NCBI GenBank assembly: GCA_032622095.1
Contig: CP136068.1
Location: 15,669,729 to 15,733,728 of the forward strand
From: Siphonodentalium dalli
Taxonomy: Eukaryota > Mollusca > Scaphopoda > Gadilida > Siphonodentaliidae
Direction: 5' to 3'
DNA: 64,000 nucleotides
A program made the position numbers and the translations under genes. The notes below the pieces were generated by a model. That model was not told the origin of the DNA and ran no database searches. It was given only the letters and a program-made list of their open reading frames with translations. Positions 15,231-28,000 of this stretch are shown here, piece by piece. Every line of letters starts with the position of its first letter. The first letter of the stretch is position 1.

Positions 15231-15253
15231 CCCCCCCCCCCCCCCCCCCCCCC
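15231..15253. repeat. Poly-C run of 23 bases
   Basis: An uninterrupted C run after GGGGGTA. It is a simple repeat and a likely site of length error. Confidence 0.95.
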
Positions 15254-15867
15254 TCACTCAAACCTATCACCTCTGTCCCCCAAAATGTCCCCAAATTAGC
15301 CTAATCTAAAGGCGTAAATAACGGTGGTATTTCTAACAAAATTTCATATACATGTATATGCAGTGGGGTCTACTCGGTGTTGAGTGTTTTGCTTATCGCA
15401 TACTCTTTACATACATGTAGATGTACTGTTTGTTTACATAAGATGACATTTGCTTACATACAATGTAACACAAAGTACTAACATAACAACATGCTGAAAT
15501 TAATGTGATACATGTATTTATGATTGGTATAAGAACAAGGTTTGTTTATACTATTAATTCTGTTTATGGCGGTTTTAACGGATGTTTTAACAGCTATACC
15601 CAGCGCCAACACTTAGTCACTTACCCAATCTTTAAAAAGATCCTCATGGACATATATCATAATTTTCTTCAACGTCTGGTGTGACAACCCGCTAATACCT
15701 GTAGGGCTGTAGACCGTGTATCATAACCTAACAGCATGTATCGTAACTCCACCGCAGTGACCGTTTCCATACTGCTGTCATTGCCAATTCATTAAAAGCG
15801 ACACATCACATATTCATTATTAGCTCAACAACGTCCATGTGTGCGTGTGTGTGTCCGTCAACAATTT

Positions 15868-17430
15868 CCTTTGGCGCGGGCTACAGGTCGTACCTTTGGT
15901 CTGATCTTTATCAAATTTGTCATGAATGTTGACATTGACATGTACCGGTAGATGGGAACAGGTCATTTTGGGTCATTGGCCAAAAAACATGGCGACTTAC
16001 GGCCATCTTGGATTTCAAAATTAAATCGATAGGCGCGGTCTACATGTCTTACTGTTTGTCTGATCATCATGAAATTTATCATGGATGTTAACGAGTCATT
16101 TTGTGGTTGTTCCACCAAAAAACATGGCTGCCAGCAGCCATCTTTGATTTTACTCTTTGCATGACTAAATCCTTTGGCGCGGGCTACAGGTCGTAGCTTT
16201 GGTAGGATCTTCATGAAATTTGTCATGGATGTTAACAATGACATGTAGATTGGAAAGAATCCTTTTGGGGTCATTCGGCCAAAAAACATGGCCGCTGGCA
16301 GCCATCTTGGATTTCAAAATTAAATCGATTCGCGTGGTCTACAGGTCATACTGTTCGTCTGATTATCATGAAATTTGTCATGGATGTTAATAATGACAGG
16401 CAAATGGGAACGAGCCATTTTGGGGTCGTTCGGCCAAAAAAACATGGCCGCCAGCAGCCATCTTGGATTTGACTCTTTGCATGACTAAATCCTCTGGCGC
16501 GGGCTACAGGTCGTAGCTTTGGTCGGATCTTCATGAAATTTGTCATTGGTTTTAACAATGACATGTAGATGGGAACGAGCTGTTTTGTGGTCATTCGGCC
16601 AACATACATCTTGGATTTTACTCTTTGCTTGACTTAATCCTTCAGCACAGGCTCTAGGTTGTACATTTGGTCATATCATTATGATATTTGTCATCTCTAT
16701 TGACATGTAGATGACATGTAGATGTGAACGAGTCATTTTGGGGTAGTTTGACCAAAAAACATTGCCACCAGCAGCCATCTTTGCATGACTAAATCCTTTG
16801 GCACAGGCTACAGGTCCTTACTTTGGTCAGATCATTATGAAATTTGTCATGAATGTTGATGTTGACATGTGGATGGGAGTGAGTCATTTTGGGGTCATTT
16901 GGCCAGAAAACATGGCCGACAGCGGTCATTTTGGATTTCAAAATTCAATCCATTAGCACGGGCCAGAGGTCGTATCTTTTGTCTGATCATTAATAAATTT
17001 GTCATGGATGTTAAAATGGACATGTAGATGGGAAATGAGTAATTTTGGGGTTGTTCGACCAAAAACATTGCCGCCAGCAGCCATCTTGGATTATACTCTT
17101 TGCATGACTAAATTCTTTGTCAAGGGCTACAAGTCGAATCTTTGGTCCAATCATCATGAGATTTGTAATGGATGTTAACAATTACATGTAGATGGGAAAA
17201 GGTTCATTTTGAATTCAACCAAGAAACCTGGTCGCCAGCAGCCATCTTGTATTTTACTCTTTACATGACTAAATCCTTTGACACGGGCTACAGGTCGTAT
17301 CTTTTGTCGGATCATCATGAAATTTGTGAAGGATGTTAACAATGACATGTAAATAGGAAGGAGTCTTTTTTGTGTCATTTGGCAAAAAAACGATGGCTGT
17401 CGCGGCCATCTTGGATTTTAATCTTTGCAT
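15868..17430. repeat. Satellite of ~155-165 bp, about ten diverged copies
   Basis: Each unit contains GGGCTACAGGTCGTA, then ATGAAATTTGTCATGGATGTTAACA, then GTCATTCGGCCAAAAAACATGG and GCCAGCAGCCATCTTGGATTT, with variation. Spacing of the GGCTACAGGTCGTA block is about 155-165 bp. The same family appears at 31085-31725 and 52965-53605, so it is dispersed. Reverse-strand ORFs here (for example 108 aa) repeat the same peptide and are satellite translations. Confidence 0.9.
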
Positions 17431-17825
17431 AACTAGGCCTTTCAACTTTCCACATTCCTAATCGCTCCATTAACTGTAACACATGAAATTATTCCCTTTC
17501 CTCATTGAGCTACAGTGTCATTGACACTTTCATAATTACATTTCAGTCAATTCACATTTTCAAATGCATATACATGTATACCGGTATGTGAACCAATTTC
17601 ATCATTACAGAAATTGCAAATTCATCGTTGATTCCATCATCTCAACATTTCATTAAAGTGAGACTTTATGTTCACACATCGATTCATTCAGGCAACATTT
17701 TTTTTCCATTTCTACACTGGTCATTGCATTGATCGTCTTCAATGGGAATAATCTATAATTATATATATATGTATATCATTGTTGACTATTAAAGTGACAT
17801 TTCTCTTCCTCCCAATCGATATTGC

Positions 17826-18050
17826 ATTAAAATGACGCTTCATATTCATTACACTTCATTCAATAATTTCTGTTTCTACATCACTTATTGCATTGATTGC
17901 CTTCAGGTAAGGTAAGCTATGTCCGACTCAAATATTAAAGTGACGCATCATATTCACTACACTTTATTCAATAATTTCTTTTTCTACATAGTTTACACGT
18001 ATTGCATTGATTGCCTGCAGCTAAGGTAATCTATGTCCGACTCAAATGAT
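17826..18050. repeat. Tandem duplication of ~115 bp
   Basis: Two adjacent copies share TTAAA(G/A)TGACGC, CATATTCA, CACT(T)CATTCAATAATTTC, TTGCATTGATTGCCT and CTATGTCCGACTCAAAT. A weaker third copy lies just upstream, from about 17650. Confidence 0.6.
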
Positions 18051-18141
18051 ACAAATATTAGAGGCATTCCATTTCCATCCATTAATTCTAAGGAAACTTC
18101 TGCTGTGATATATATATATATGAATATATACATACATGGGT

Positions 18142-18648
18142 ACTACATGTGCTACACCACTCGGAGGAATGTCTGTGTCATCACACTAAAATACCATGTT
18201 AGAACTTGAATTGATATATTCGTAATCGTATATAGTCACCAATAGCCGGGTTACTACCGTAGTACCTGACATTGCCTATCTAGTGAACTATTCAAACCCA
18301 ACAGGCCTGGTTGATTTCACTGTGGGATGATGGTTCACTTCCATCCTCAAGCTACTTTTCTTTTCTGACGTGCAGGGGTAGATATGCTTGAGGCCCCACC
18401 ACAGTTAAATTCGCACCAGGTTCTCAGCTATCTTATGTTCGAACTTTACTCATATGTTTGGACTGATCATAACCATGATTTCAATGCTGGGTTTGAATAG
18501 TTCACTAGATGGGCAATGTCCGTTACTACGGTAGTAACCCGGCTATTGGTGACTATATACGATTACGAATATATTAATCCAAGTTCTAGCATGGTATTTG
18601 TGTGACGACACAGACATTTCTCCGAGTGGTGTAACACATGCAGTACCC
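18142..18648. repeat. Long inverted repeat, ~160-bp arms
   Basis: The left arm (about 18142-18301) and right arm (about 18489-18648) are near-perfect inverted copies, for example TGGTGACTATATACGATTACG against its complement and GTTTGAATAGTTCACTAGAT against its complement. The spacer is about 187 bp. It resembles a foldback or MITE-type element. No ORF is recognised. Confidence 0.8.
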
Positions 18649-18734
18649 TGTATGGTACATCATATAATTATTGTAACGTTGAACTTAATGATCAACTTGG
18701 TGGTTGCTCCATTACGTGTCACGTACGATCATAT

Positions 18735-19427
18735 TATTATGGTATATAAGGACATACTTCAGTTATACAAGATGCATTAGCTAGTAAAATTGAAAAAAAA
18801 GCTAAATTTTTTTGCTTTATTTTGAGGATTGACACTAATTTTCAGGATGCCTCATATTGGAAAAATAAACCACTACTGCTCGATATAATCCATTTTTGAT
18901 TTCAGTAAGGTCTATATTTTGATAAAATACTTTAAGAAACGCTGTTATTCACACATATACATATATATAGGAATCAGGGAGCTAAATGTGTTCTAGAGTC
19001 GGGGAGCGAGTACACCGTGGAATGCTAAAGGTGAAGGTAACTGAAGAATGACCTTCACCTGATATATGCGACACGTTATTAAAGGATGACATCGCGTTTA
19101 TTTGATTTGTACATAATTTCTAAATAATTTAACTGGTGAATGAATGGGGGAACGGATTTTTGTGAGCGGGAAATGTATTTAACTAGCTGTTGTAGATCTG
19201 GGTTTTTCCAGATCAAATTTGGCTGTGGGATAGCCCTGTCGTACACTTGGGGATTTATTTTAAAAAGTAAACACATGACCTATGATTTTTCTTGCATTTT
19301 CGTGATCAACTGGTGTCAATCTAGCTGGGTAAACATCACTGGTATGGCCTGCAGGCTTCAATTCAGTGAATTTGGCCGAAACGTTAACACTTTCGATCTA
19401 TGGGAAACCATTTAGTTCAGTGATTCC
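18735..19427. repeat. Continuation of the array, ending with a MITE copy
   Basis: This resumes the monomer cut at 12470 and runs through its 3' half into a full 458-bp MITE (18970-19427). Homology stops exactly at the MITE's TGATTCC end instead of continuing into the next monomer. It is more diverged than the array copies (for example AATGCTAAAGG for AACCCTAAAGG). Confidence 0.9.
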
Positions 19428-20597
19428 TACTGTGTTAACGACCTTGGCCTTGATCGTGCCTAACTACTGTGCCAATTTTCAAACATGCAAGATAGAGTTT
19501 CTCCCCTTGTAGTGCAGCGGCCAAACGCCAAAAGTGGTCGGGTACCCCTACCCACGGTAGAACAAGATAAAACAAAAAAAATTTGAAGGAGAAATATATA
19601 CTGTTGACGAAACTGATAGTGAAAAATGGCTATTGTCAAATCGACGATGAATGATACCCACCAGTGATTTTTTCCAGAAATTTAATGATTTTGGTAAAGC
19701 GAGCCCTGCGGCTATGTCCTAACTTATTTGCCAACATTGTTGGTGTTAAAATTACTACATCATACCATATCTCTACCTGATATGTAAAAAGTGTTGGTTC
19801 ATTTAGATTTTCCTGCCATTTGGAGCCGAAACATTTTTTTTTTCTGAAAAATCGCTCTTTTTCACAAAAATAATATATTTCAAACATTATCATCGTGGTT
19901 ATATATGTCCTCAGGCTTCCAAACCCCCAGTTACAACAACAACAACAACAAAACATTTGATTTATAACATGTAATTTTATATTAATACTAGAAGGGTTAC
20001 CCGGCGTTGCCCAGGTTAAAGTGATGCGAAACCCTCTGTGGATATTTGATGGTAATAGAGAATACAATTGCTCCCAAAGTGTTACACGTGTTCTCATAAA
20101 TTGTATATCCAAATGGCATCACAAAACATGATTCTTATAGGTAGTGGCTCACCTTGTCAGGTCGGAGCGATAGCATCTTCTTTGTCGCGTTTAATTCGCC
20201 CCACCAATAAAGAAGTAGTTATTTATTTACAAATGCGTATACTTAGACTTTAGACTTAGACCGGCTATCATAGCTCCATGAAGATACATATGTCCAGGTG
20301 CTCCTCTGTTCCGGTGCTATATACTGGCTAATCACCCTCAGTTTAAAAGAAATGTTATGCATGTATAGCAGATAGTTGTTCCCGACACAGCGATATTTTG
20401 AGTTGTTTATGTTAGGCGATGAGTCTGTCTTAACAAATGAAAGAAATCATTTGTATCCGGCAGATATACCCTTGTCGGATGTCACCATGGGAAGATCCTG
20501 AAAAGTCATTTGCCATGGACTGCATTTTCCTTTATCTCAGACTGCACACTGTGGCCACTATTTTGGAACAGGTCTGCTCTACATATCCATATCTCTA
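19428..20597. other. No gene recognised
   Basis: The longest ORF is 158 aa on the minus strand (19636-20112). It includes a six-cysteine run encoded by a CAA/GTT microsatellite near 19935 and resembles no family I know. At 19988 there is ACTAGAAGGGTTACCCGGCG, a word of the type seen at retroelement ends, but it is too short to assign. Confidence 0.5.
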
Positions 20598-21783
20598 AAG
20601 GTCGTTCCACACTGGGCGCGAGCGAGCGATTATAACGGCCGATTTCTAACGTCCGTAGCAGTTCAAAGCGCGCGATTTTTGTGTTCACACGGCAAGCGAC
20701 TGAAACGCTTCGTCGCGCGCGATAGTCAGGTTATTATTCTGTGTGTACGCTAATTTCAAGGGAGTCAGGTGGCTGCATGGGGGATACCCCACCCACACAC
20801 TTATGACTGATGTGTAGGGTTTCTACACATAACGTGTAGCCCTGCTACACAACCATTATTCATTTTTTATCTTAAACATATTTTACACAATAAATGGGTC
20901 AATTTATACACATTTATACACACTGGTGTGCATAAAATCAACACCTATGCCTTACACATTTTGTGTAATTCTTACACATATATATCGTAGACAAGAATGT
21001 AAAGTTCAGTATTCCGAACTGTGGGTATATAGTATTCATGGCAAATGGAGATTTATATGTTAAAACTTTCTTGGTGTACTATGGTACGTAATATTTTGCT
21101 CTGTCATGTGTGAGTTTTCGTTTTAAATGAACAAACCATGGTCGTGGCGTGGTTGCACGTGATTAGTATTAACGTATTACAACAATCATATAAACAAGAG
21201 TAAGAGCAGTATTCTTCATGAAAGTTTTAACAAATATATCCTCATATATCATTAATACAATACTCACAAGTCGGCATTCTGAATTACATTCCTTGTCTAC
21301 AATTTGTTTATTCTCGTCACTCAAAATGACATGGGTATTGAGAAAACATATACTCAAACAATATCGCCGTCATGTAGCAGACTATGAAACTGAACGCACG
21401 CAATGCGCATGCACGCTCTACGTTCTTACACAAGAGTGTGTAACAAAATGTACACGTTATGTGTAGAACGGCACCTGGTCAATGTATGTGTATGTAAAAC
21501 TACACATTGCTATGTGTATTAACCGGGTTTACACATTTGATGTGTAATCGTTTCTACACATTAGTTATAATAGTGCACCCACCCGTAATACGCGAATTAT
21601 TATTAGTTGATGAATGCATTGTTTCATGTTTACCACAATGTCTTTTGGAATGAACTATATAGCCTCGTTATATTCTTTATCATTTCCCCTGATTATACCA
21701 AAAATATAATTCACCAGCCAATGGAGCAGATTATACGGTCCATGATTTTAGTTCTTTACAAGGAATAAACTGAATATAGTAAT
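20598..21783 (+). mobile_element. Repeat unit A, forward copy: non-autonomous DNA transposon with subterminal TACACAT clusters
   Basis: It begins AAAGGTCGTTCCACACTGGG and is rich in GCGAGCGAGCG. Two clusters of TACACAT / ATGTGTA heptamers in both orientations lie near 20810-20985 and 21425-21565, inside the two ends. Such subterminal arrays are typical of transposase binding sites in cut-and-paste elements. The ORFs are at most 82 aa and are not recognised. Copies recur inverted at 22255-23456 and 23457-24633. Confidence 0.65.
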
Positions 21784-22254
21784 CTAAAGGTTGTTCCACA
21801 CCGAGCGCGAGCGAGCGATTATAACGGCCGTTTTCTAACGTCCGTAGCAGTTCAAAGCGCGCGATTTTTATGTTCACACCGCAAGCGACCGACTCGCTGA
21901 CCACGAGGCGATTATAGCAGTGATTTTATGCTTCGTCGAATTGTCGCTTTGTTGCAAACCAGCGAGATAATTGGACGGCTCTCAAATAGGTGTTTATACG
22001 ACCGTTATTTTTCTATTTGATGACGGCACACTGATTTGTCGCCGCGATAATGGAGGACTTTAGCGAGAGGCTAATAATCGAAGTACAACGCATGTGTGTC
22101 TGTATGGTACATGTGTGTCTGTATGACTGTGTGTGTCTGTATGACTGTATGTATGTATGCATGTATGCCATGTGTGTCTGTATGACTGTATGTGTCTATG
22201 ACCAAATAATTAAACCATTTATTTTTGTTATTTTTCGTGACTGAAATTCCACCT
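21784..22254 (+). mobile_element. Repeat unit C, forward copy, with GTAT microsatellite
   Basis: It starts AAAGGTTGTTCCACACCGAG, the same terminal sequence family as unit A, and ends GACTGAAATTCCACCTTAGA. It contains the words GATTATAACGGCCG and CACGAGGCGATTATAGCAG and a TGTGTCTGTATG microsatellite. An inverted copy is at 24634-25077. Confidence 0.65.
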
Positions 22255-23456
22255 TAGATTACTATATTCAGTTTATTCCTTGTAAAGAACTAAAATCATG
22301 GACCGTATAATCTGCTCCATTGGCTGGTGAATTATATTTTGGTATAATCAGGGGAAATTATAAAGAATATAACGAGGCTAGTTCATTCCAAAAGACGTTG
22401 TGGTAAACATGAGACAATGCATTCATCAACTAATAATAATCGCGTATTACCGGGTGGGAGCACTATTATAAGTAATGTGTAGAAACGATTAAACATCAAA
22501 TGTGTAAACCCGGTTAATACACATAGCAATGTGTAGTTTTACATACAAATACATTGACCAAGCGCCGTTCTACACATAATGTGTACATTTTATTACACAC
22601 ACTTGTGTAAGAATGTAGATCGTGCGCATTGCGTGCCTTCAGTTTCATAGTCTGCTACATGACGACGATATTGTTTGAGTATATGTTTTGGAATACAATT
22701 TACTACTGTCTCAATACCCATGTAATTTTGAGTGACGAGAATAAACAAATTGTAGACAAGGAATGTAAGTTCAGAATTCCGACTTGTGAGTATTGTATTA
22801 ATGATATATGAGGATATATTTGTTAAAACTTTCATGAAGAATACTGCTCTTACTCTTGTTTATATGATTGTTGTAATACGTTAATACTAATCACGTGCAA
22901 CCACGCCACGACCATGGTTTGTTCATTTAAAACGAAAACTCACACATGACAGAGCAAAATATTACGTACAATTGTACGCCATGAAAGTTTTAACATATAA
23001 ATCTCCATTTGCCATGAATACTATATACCCACAGTTCGGAATACTGAACTTTACATTCTTGTCTACGATATATATGTGTAAGAATTTACACAACATGTGT
23101 AAGGCATAGGTGTTGATTTTATGCACACCAGTGTGTATACATGTGTATAAATTGACCCATTTATTGTGTAAAATATGTTTAAGATAAAAAATGAATAATG
23201 GTTGTGTAGCAGGGCTACACGTTGTTTGTAGAAACCCTACACATTAGTCATAAGTGTGTGGGGTGGGGGTATCCCCCATGCAGCCACCTGACTCCCCTGA
23301 AATTAGCGTACACACAGAATAATAACCTGACTATCGCGCGTGATGAAGAGTTTCAGTCGCTTGTGGTGTGGACATAAAAATCGCGCGTTTTAAACTACTA
23401 CGGACGTTAGAAAACGGCCGTTATAATCGCTCGCGCCCGGTGTGGAACAACCTTTA
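22255..23456 (-). mobile_element. Repeat unit A, first inverted copy
   Basis: This is the reverse complement of 20598-21783 with scattered differences, starting TTAGATTACTATATTCAG and ending CGGTGTGGAACAACCTTTAG. Both TACACAT clusters are conserved. Confidence 0.75.
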
Positions 23457-24633
23457 GAACTAAAATCATGGACCGTATAATCTGCTCCATTGGCGGGTGA
23501 TTTATATTTTGGTATAATCAGGGGAAATGCATAAAGAATATAACGAGGCTAGTTCATTCCAAAAGACGTTGTGGTAAACATGAGACAATGCATTCATCAA
23601 CTAATAATAATCGCGTATTACCGGGTGGGAGCACTCTTATAACTAATGTGTAGAAACGATTACACATCAAATGTGTAAACCCGGTTAATACACATAGCAA
23701 TGTGTAGTTTTACATACAAATACATTGGCCAAGTGCCGTTCTACACATAATGTGTACATTTTATTACACACACTTGTGTAAGAATGTAGATCGTGCGCAT
23801 TGCGTGCCTTCAGTTTCATAGTCTGCTACATGACGACGATATTGTTTGAGTATATATTTTGGAATACAATTTACTACTGTCTCAATACCCATGTAATTTT
23901 GAGTGACGAGAACAAACAAATTGTAGACAAGGAATGTAAGTTCAGAATTCCGACTTGTGAGTATTGTATTAATGATATATGAGGATATATTTGTTAAAAC
24001 TTCCATGAAGAATACTGCTCTTACTCTTGTTTATATGATTGTTGTAATACGTTAATACTAATCACGTGCAACCACGCCACGACCATGGTTTGTTCATTTA
24101 ATACGAAAACCCACACATGACAGAGCAAAATATTACGTACCATTGTACGCCATGAAAGTTTTAACATATAAATCTCCATTTGCCATGAATACTATATACC
24201 CACAGTTCGGAATACTGAACTTTACATTCTTGTCTACGATATATATGTGTAAGAATTTACACAACATGTGTAAGGCATAGGTGTTGATTTTATGCACACC
24301 AGTGTGTATACATGTGAATACATTGACCCATTTATTGTGTAAAATATGTTTAAGATAAAAAATGAATAATGGTTGTGTAGCAGGGCTACACGTTGTTTGT
24401 AGACACCCTACACATTAGTCATAAGTGTGTGGGTTGGGGGTATCCCCCATGCAGCCACCTGACTCCCCTGAAATTAGCGTACACACAGAATAATAACCTG
24501 ACTATCGCGCGCGACGAAGCGTTTCAGTCGCTTGCGGTGTGGACATAAAAATCGCGCGCTTTGAACTACTACGGACGTTAGAAAACTACCGTTATAATCG
24601 CTCGCTCGCGCCCGGTGTGGAACAACCTTTAGG
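23457..24633 (-). mobile_element. Repeat unit A, second inverted copy in tandem
   Basis: It repeats 22255-23456 head to tail and is closer to it than to the forward copy (for example both read GTTGTTTGTAGA in the left cluster). Local duplication after inversion is the simplest reading. Confidence 0.75.
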
Positions 24634-25077
24634 TGGAATTTCAGTCACGAAAAATCACAAAAATAAATGGTTTAATTATTTGGTCATAGTGACATACATA
24701 CATACATACACACATACATACATACATACACACATACAGTCATACAGACACACATGTGTCATACAGACACACATGGCGTTGTACTTCGATTATTAGCCTC
24801 TCGCTAAAGTCCTCCATTATCGCGGCGACAAATCAGTGTGCCGTCACCAAATAGAAAAATTACGGTCGTATAAACACCCTATTTGAGAGCCGTCCAATTA
24901 TCTCGCTGGTTTGCAACAAAGCGAGAATTCGTGGAAGCATAAAATCACTGCTATAATCACCTCGTGGTCAGCGAGTTGGTCGCTTGCGGTGTGAACATAA
25001 AAATCGCGCGCTTTGAACTGCTACGGACGTTAGAAAACGGCCGTTATAATCGCTCGCTCGCGCCCGGTGTGGAATAT
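24634..25077 (-). mobile_element. Repeat unit C, inverted copy
   Basis: Reverse complement of 21784-22254, from TGGAATTTCAGTCACGAAAA to CGCCCGGTGTGGAAT, with a shorter CATACA microsatellite. Confidence 0.7.
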
Positions 25078-28000
25078 ATTCTATTTCACTATAGAATCAC
25101 TTCCGGGGTCAACTGAGACAGCATCACTGCGCATGTGTCCACGACAACACCTCATTGTTTTCGCTGCAAGCGTCGTGTGAAGACGCATTCTTATTCTTAT
25201 GTGCTCTGCACAGTAAATACTTTTCAGAGGCTACGATTGTAGCGGCTTCTGATTTGTATTTTAGTTGACTCGGACAGTTCCTATTTATGAATGCAACAAT
25301 ATTTTATTGTATTTGCTTTCATTTTGACGGCTCGCTTGATTTTTTCATGGCAAAATCCGTGCTGTCCGATTAGCGCTTCTTGTCACGCAGTGACAGATTT
25401 TCTGCGCCATTGAACAACAATCGGTCGCGACTTGATCATGTTGATAACGCCACGCTAGAAGTGGTCAGTTATTTAATGCTCCAGTTCACTGGAACTGCGA
25501 ATTAGTTCGAATCAAATTTGTTCGACTCATTCCATCGGCTGTTCACCGATCTGGGTCATGCATGCGGTTGCGATTGTAGCGACCGTGACTCTAACACAAC
25601 GTGCATAGTTTTGCCATTGATCTTGATCATGGAGTAACTTTTGTTTCGCAATCTCGGTAGTTGGCCATTTTCGGTCACGGACGGGATAAAGCTGTCTTGT
25701 CATATTGTTGACATTCAGTTCAACATGGCGGGTGCCGTTTGGCCTGATGGACTGGACTCCATTGCCTTTATATAGCGATGGGTTCGCTAATGTGCCGATC
25801 AGGTCGAGCGTTGTTACTACAACGGCTCAAAAATGACAGGACCATCGAGTACCAATGGGAAGCATTGTGTGCTACATGTACAGTGGTCCGATACGTTGTC
25901 CAGGATGATTGTGTGTGGCCATGCATGACTTCGCAGGTCGAATTCCATGCGCGTTTTAACGCTTCGCTCATGACGGAGGCTTTGTTGTTCACACAGCTTG
26001 TATATCCACTATCTATGCGCTCGTGATTTCGATTGCAGAAGTCAATGCGTTTTCCGACCTGTTCATGTATATGGAGGCTATGTTGTACATAGTCTGTGTT
26101 CATGACTTCGTCTGTGTATGTCTTACACTCTCAAATAAAGCAATTGATTTAGGTACCCCATGGAACCTAAAGCCGCGATAGTACCAGACAGTTTGGTACT
26201 ATAAGCCTTTAGAGCCTATTTAGCGTTATAGAACCACATGAGTTGGTACTCCACAGAGTGCCAATCGTTGGCTCCATGCTGATTGGGTGAGACCGTGGGT
26301 GTGTCAATATCGAGTGGCGTGTGCAAACGATTAAATTAAAGTGAAAAATGGCCGCCCGTCGACTCGCGGTCGTAGATCTGTCGGATTATTTCATTTAGCA
26401 CTATGCAAGGGAGTCTTTGTGGATTTGTACTTAATTGGATGTTTAAACGCGGGAGCATAATTTGGAATCTAACATATCACATTGTTAAATTTGCCGGTAT
26501 CAGGGCTGTTTTGTTCTCTGGAGTATCAAATTGCTGGATCTATGCGTAGTACCTAAATACTTCAGAGTACCTGTCTTGATATTTTGGTACTTCAGATAAT
26601 ATATAGGGCGTATCATGAAAGCATCTATTTCTTGGCACCTCATATCGTGAGCGTCATGGCTTCGGTGACATAAATGCGGGGTGGGTATTATATGCACAAT
26701 GCCCGGGTAGAACTTAAATAATCATTAGGTAATCCAGAGTACCAACAATTTGGTACTCTAGAGTACCAAGAAGTTGGTACTCTGGGTACCAAACATTTTG
26801 GTACTCTAGAGTACCTAAACTTTTGGTACTCCAGAGTACCAAAAAGTTGGTACTCCCCCTGGGACAAAGCTTAGTACCTACATAGGCACTCTGAAGTACC
26901 TATATTTTTAAGAGTGTAGAGTTTTCATAAAGCTTCGCATGTAGAGGTGTTTTGCATACCAACAAAAATAGTAGATTCACGTGGACAGTCGGTGTTACTG
27001 TAAATAAGATGTGGAAGTGTCACGATATAAATACGTCTGGTTTTCCGACGTCAACCAATGCTTTGCCGTGTGTCCTATTGTCTGCATGGATTACAGATCA
27101 CATGTGGTTCATAAACATGCAGGGGTTTTTGATGATATATAATCGACCATAGCATTCTGCGGCTCTTGTTCGCCTATACATGTATACGCTATAGTTGTGA
27201 TGTGATGCATCCTAACCAACATACAAAGCTTGATTGTGCCCTCTTTTGATGGAAAGTTGTGCTCAACTGCTTTGGGTCTGATGGACACATATTTTCTGTC
27301 ATATCAATGTTGTATTACTTCAACATTTGAATCATTGACAATATTTGGGCACGCACGTTCTTTGTTAACTCATCAAGGACTGATTTTTTAAGGAGATTAT
27401 TCACATCTCTACTGACACACCGAACCATTCGTGACAGAAATATTTGGTTACATTTTCGCCACGAGACAGAATCCGATAACGTTTCCGGTGTGCATTTGGG
27501 CGTGATAACGGTTTCGATGTTAATGCTCCGATACCATGATGCGCCATATCCAATGTTATGGTAGCAAAGACCAGTTATGTCGAGCTGGTGATGTCCCTGG
27601 TCGTTGTTCATCTTGAAGCGGCCATACACGAGAGAAAGGTTATGGATCATATGATCGCCTTGCCACTGGTCACTTGTAATTGTGTTTGGCTGATTTGTGT
27701 ATTTGCATACATCCGCGGACGGATCTCAGCTATCGCGTCGCAATATCGCATATGATTCTTGTCATGCCATGTAAGTTACACCTATAGGTTATTGGTGGTT
27801 TTGGCGATTACGCAAGTTGAAACACACTTTATTTCTATGAACGGTAAATGAACTCATAGACGGTGATTGGTATTGCCAATGTACCTTGGTCGACCGATGG
27901 TTTTATTTTTATATTTGTAGTTGCGACCGACAACCCGGCATACTGGTACAGCGGCAGTGTATCAAAGCCTATGATCATTATATGGGGCTCAATGCCTTCA

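Larger units (their letters stand above)
12471..18734. other. 6.3-kb block that interrupts one array repeat; no gene seen
   Basis: The array stops at 12470 after TTTAGTAATA and resumes at 18735 with TATTATGGTATATAAGG; put together, these reproduce the uninterrupted monomer with TA counted twice. The block therefore looks inserted. GCAACCACC opens the block at 12471 and its inverse GGTGGTTGC lies near 18700, but the ends are not a clean inverted repeat. The block holds a degenerate minisatellite, a hairpin, a poly-C run, a satellite of about 160 bp, a 115-bp duplication and a long inverted repeat, each listed separately. The rest of 12471-15860 shows only short unrecognised ORFs. Confidence 0.6.

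Noticed and set aside
15868-17430. Regularly spaced repeats, considered as a CRISPR-like array
   Set aside because: The repeat unit fills the whole period with no unique spacers and the sequence is eukaryotic; it is a satellite.
19988-20030. Retroelement-end word ACTAGAAGGGTTACCCGGCG
   Set aside because: Suggestive but too short, with no associated coding sequence.
19636-20112. 158-aa minus-strand ORF
   Set aside because: Longest ORF outside transposons, but it includes a microsatellite-encoded Cys run and no recognisable motif.
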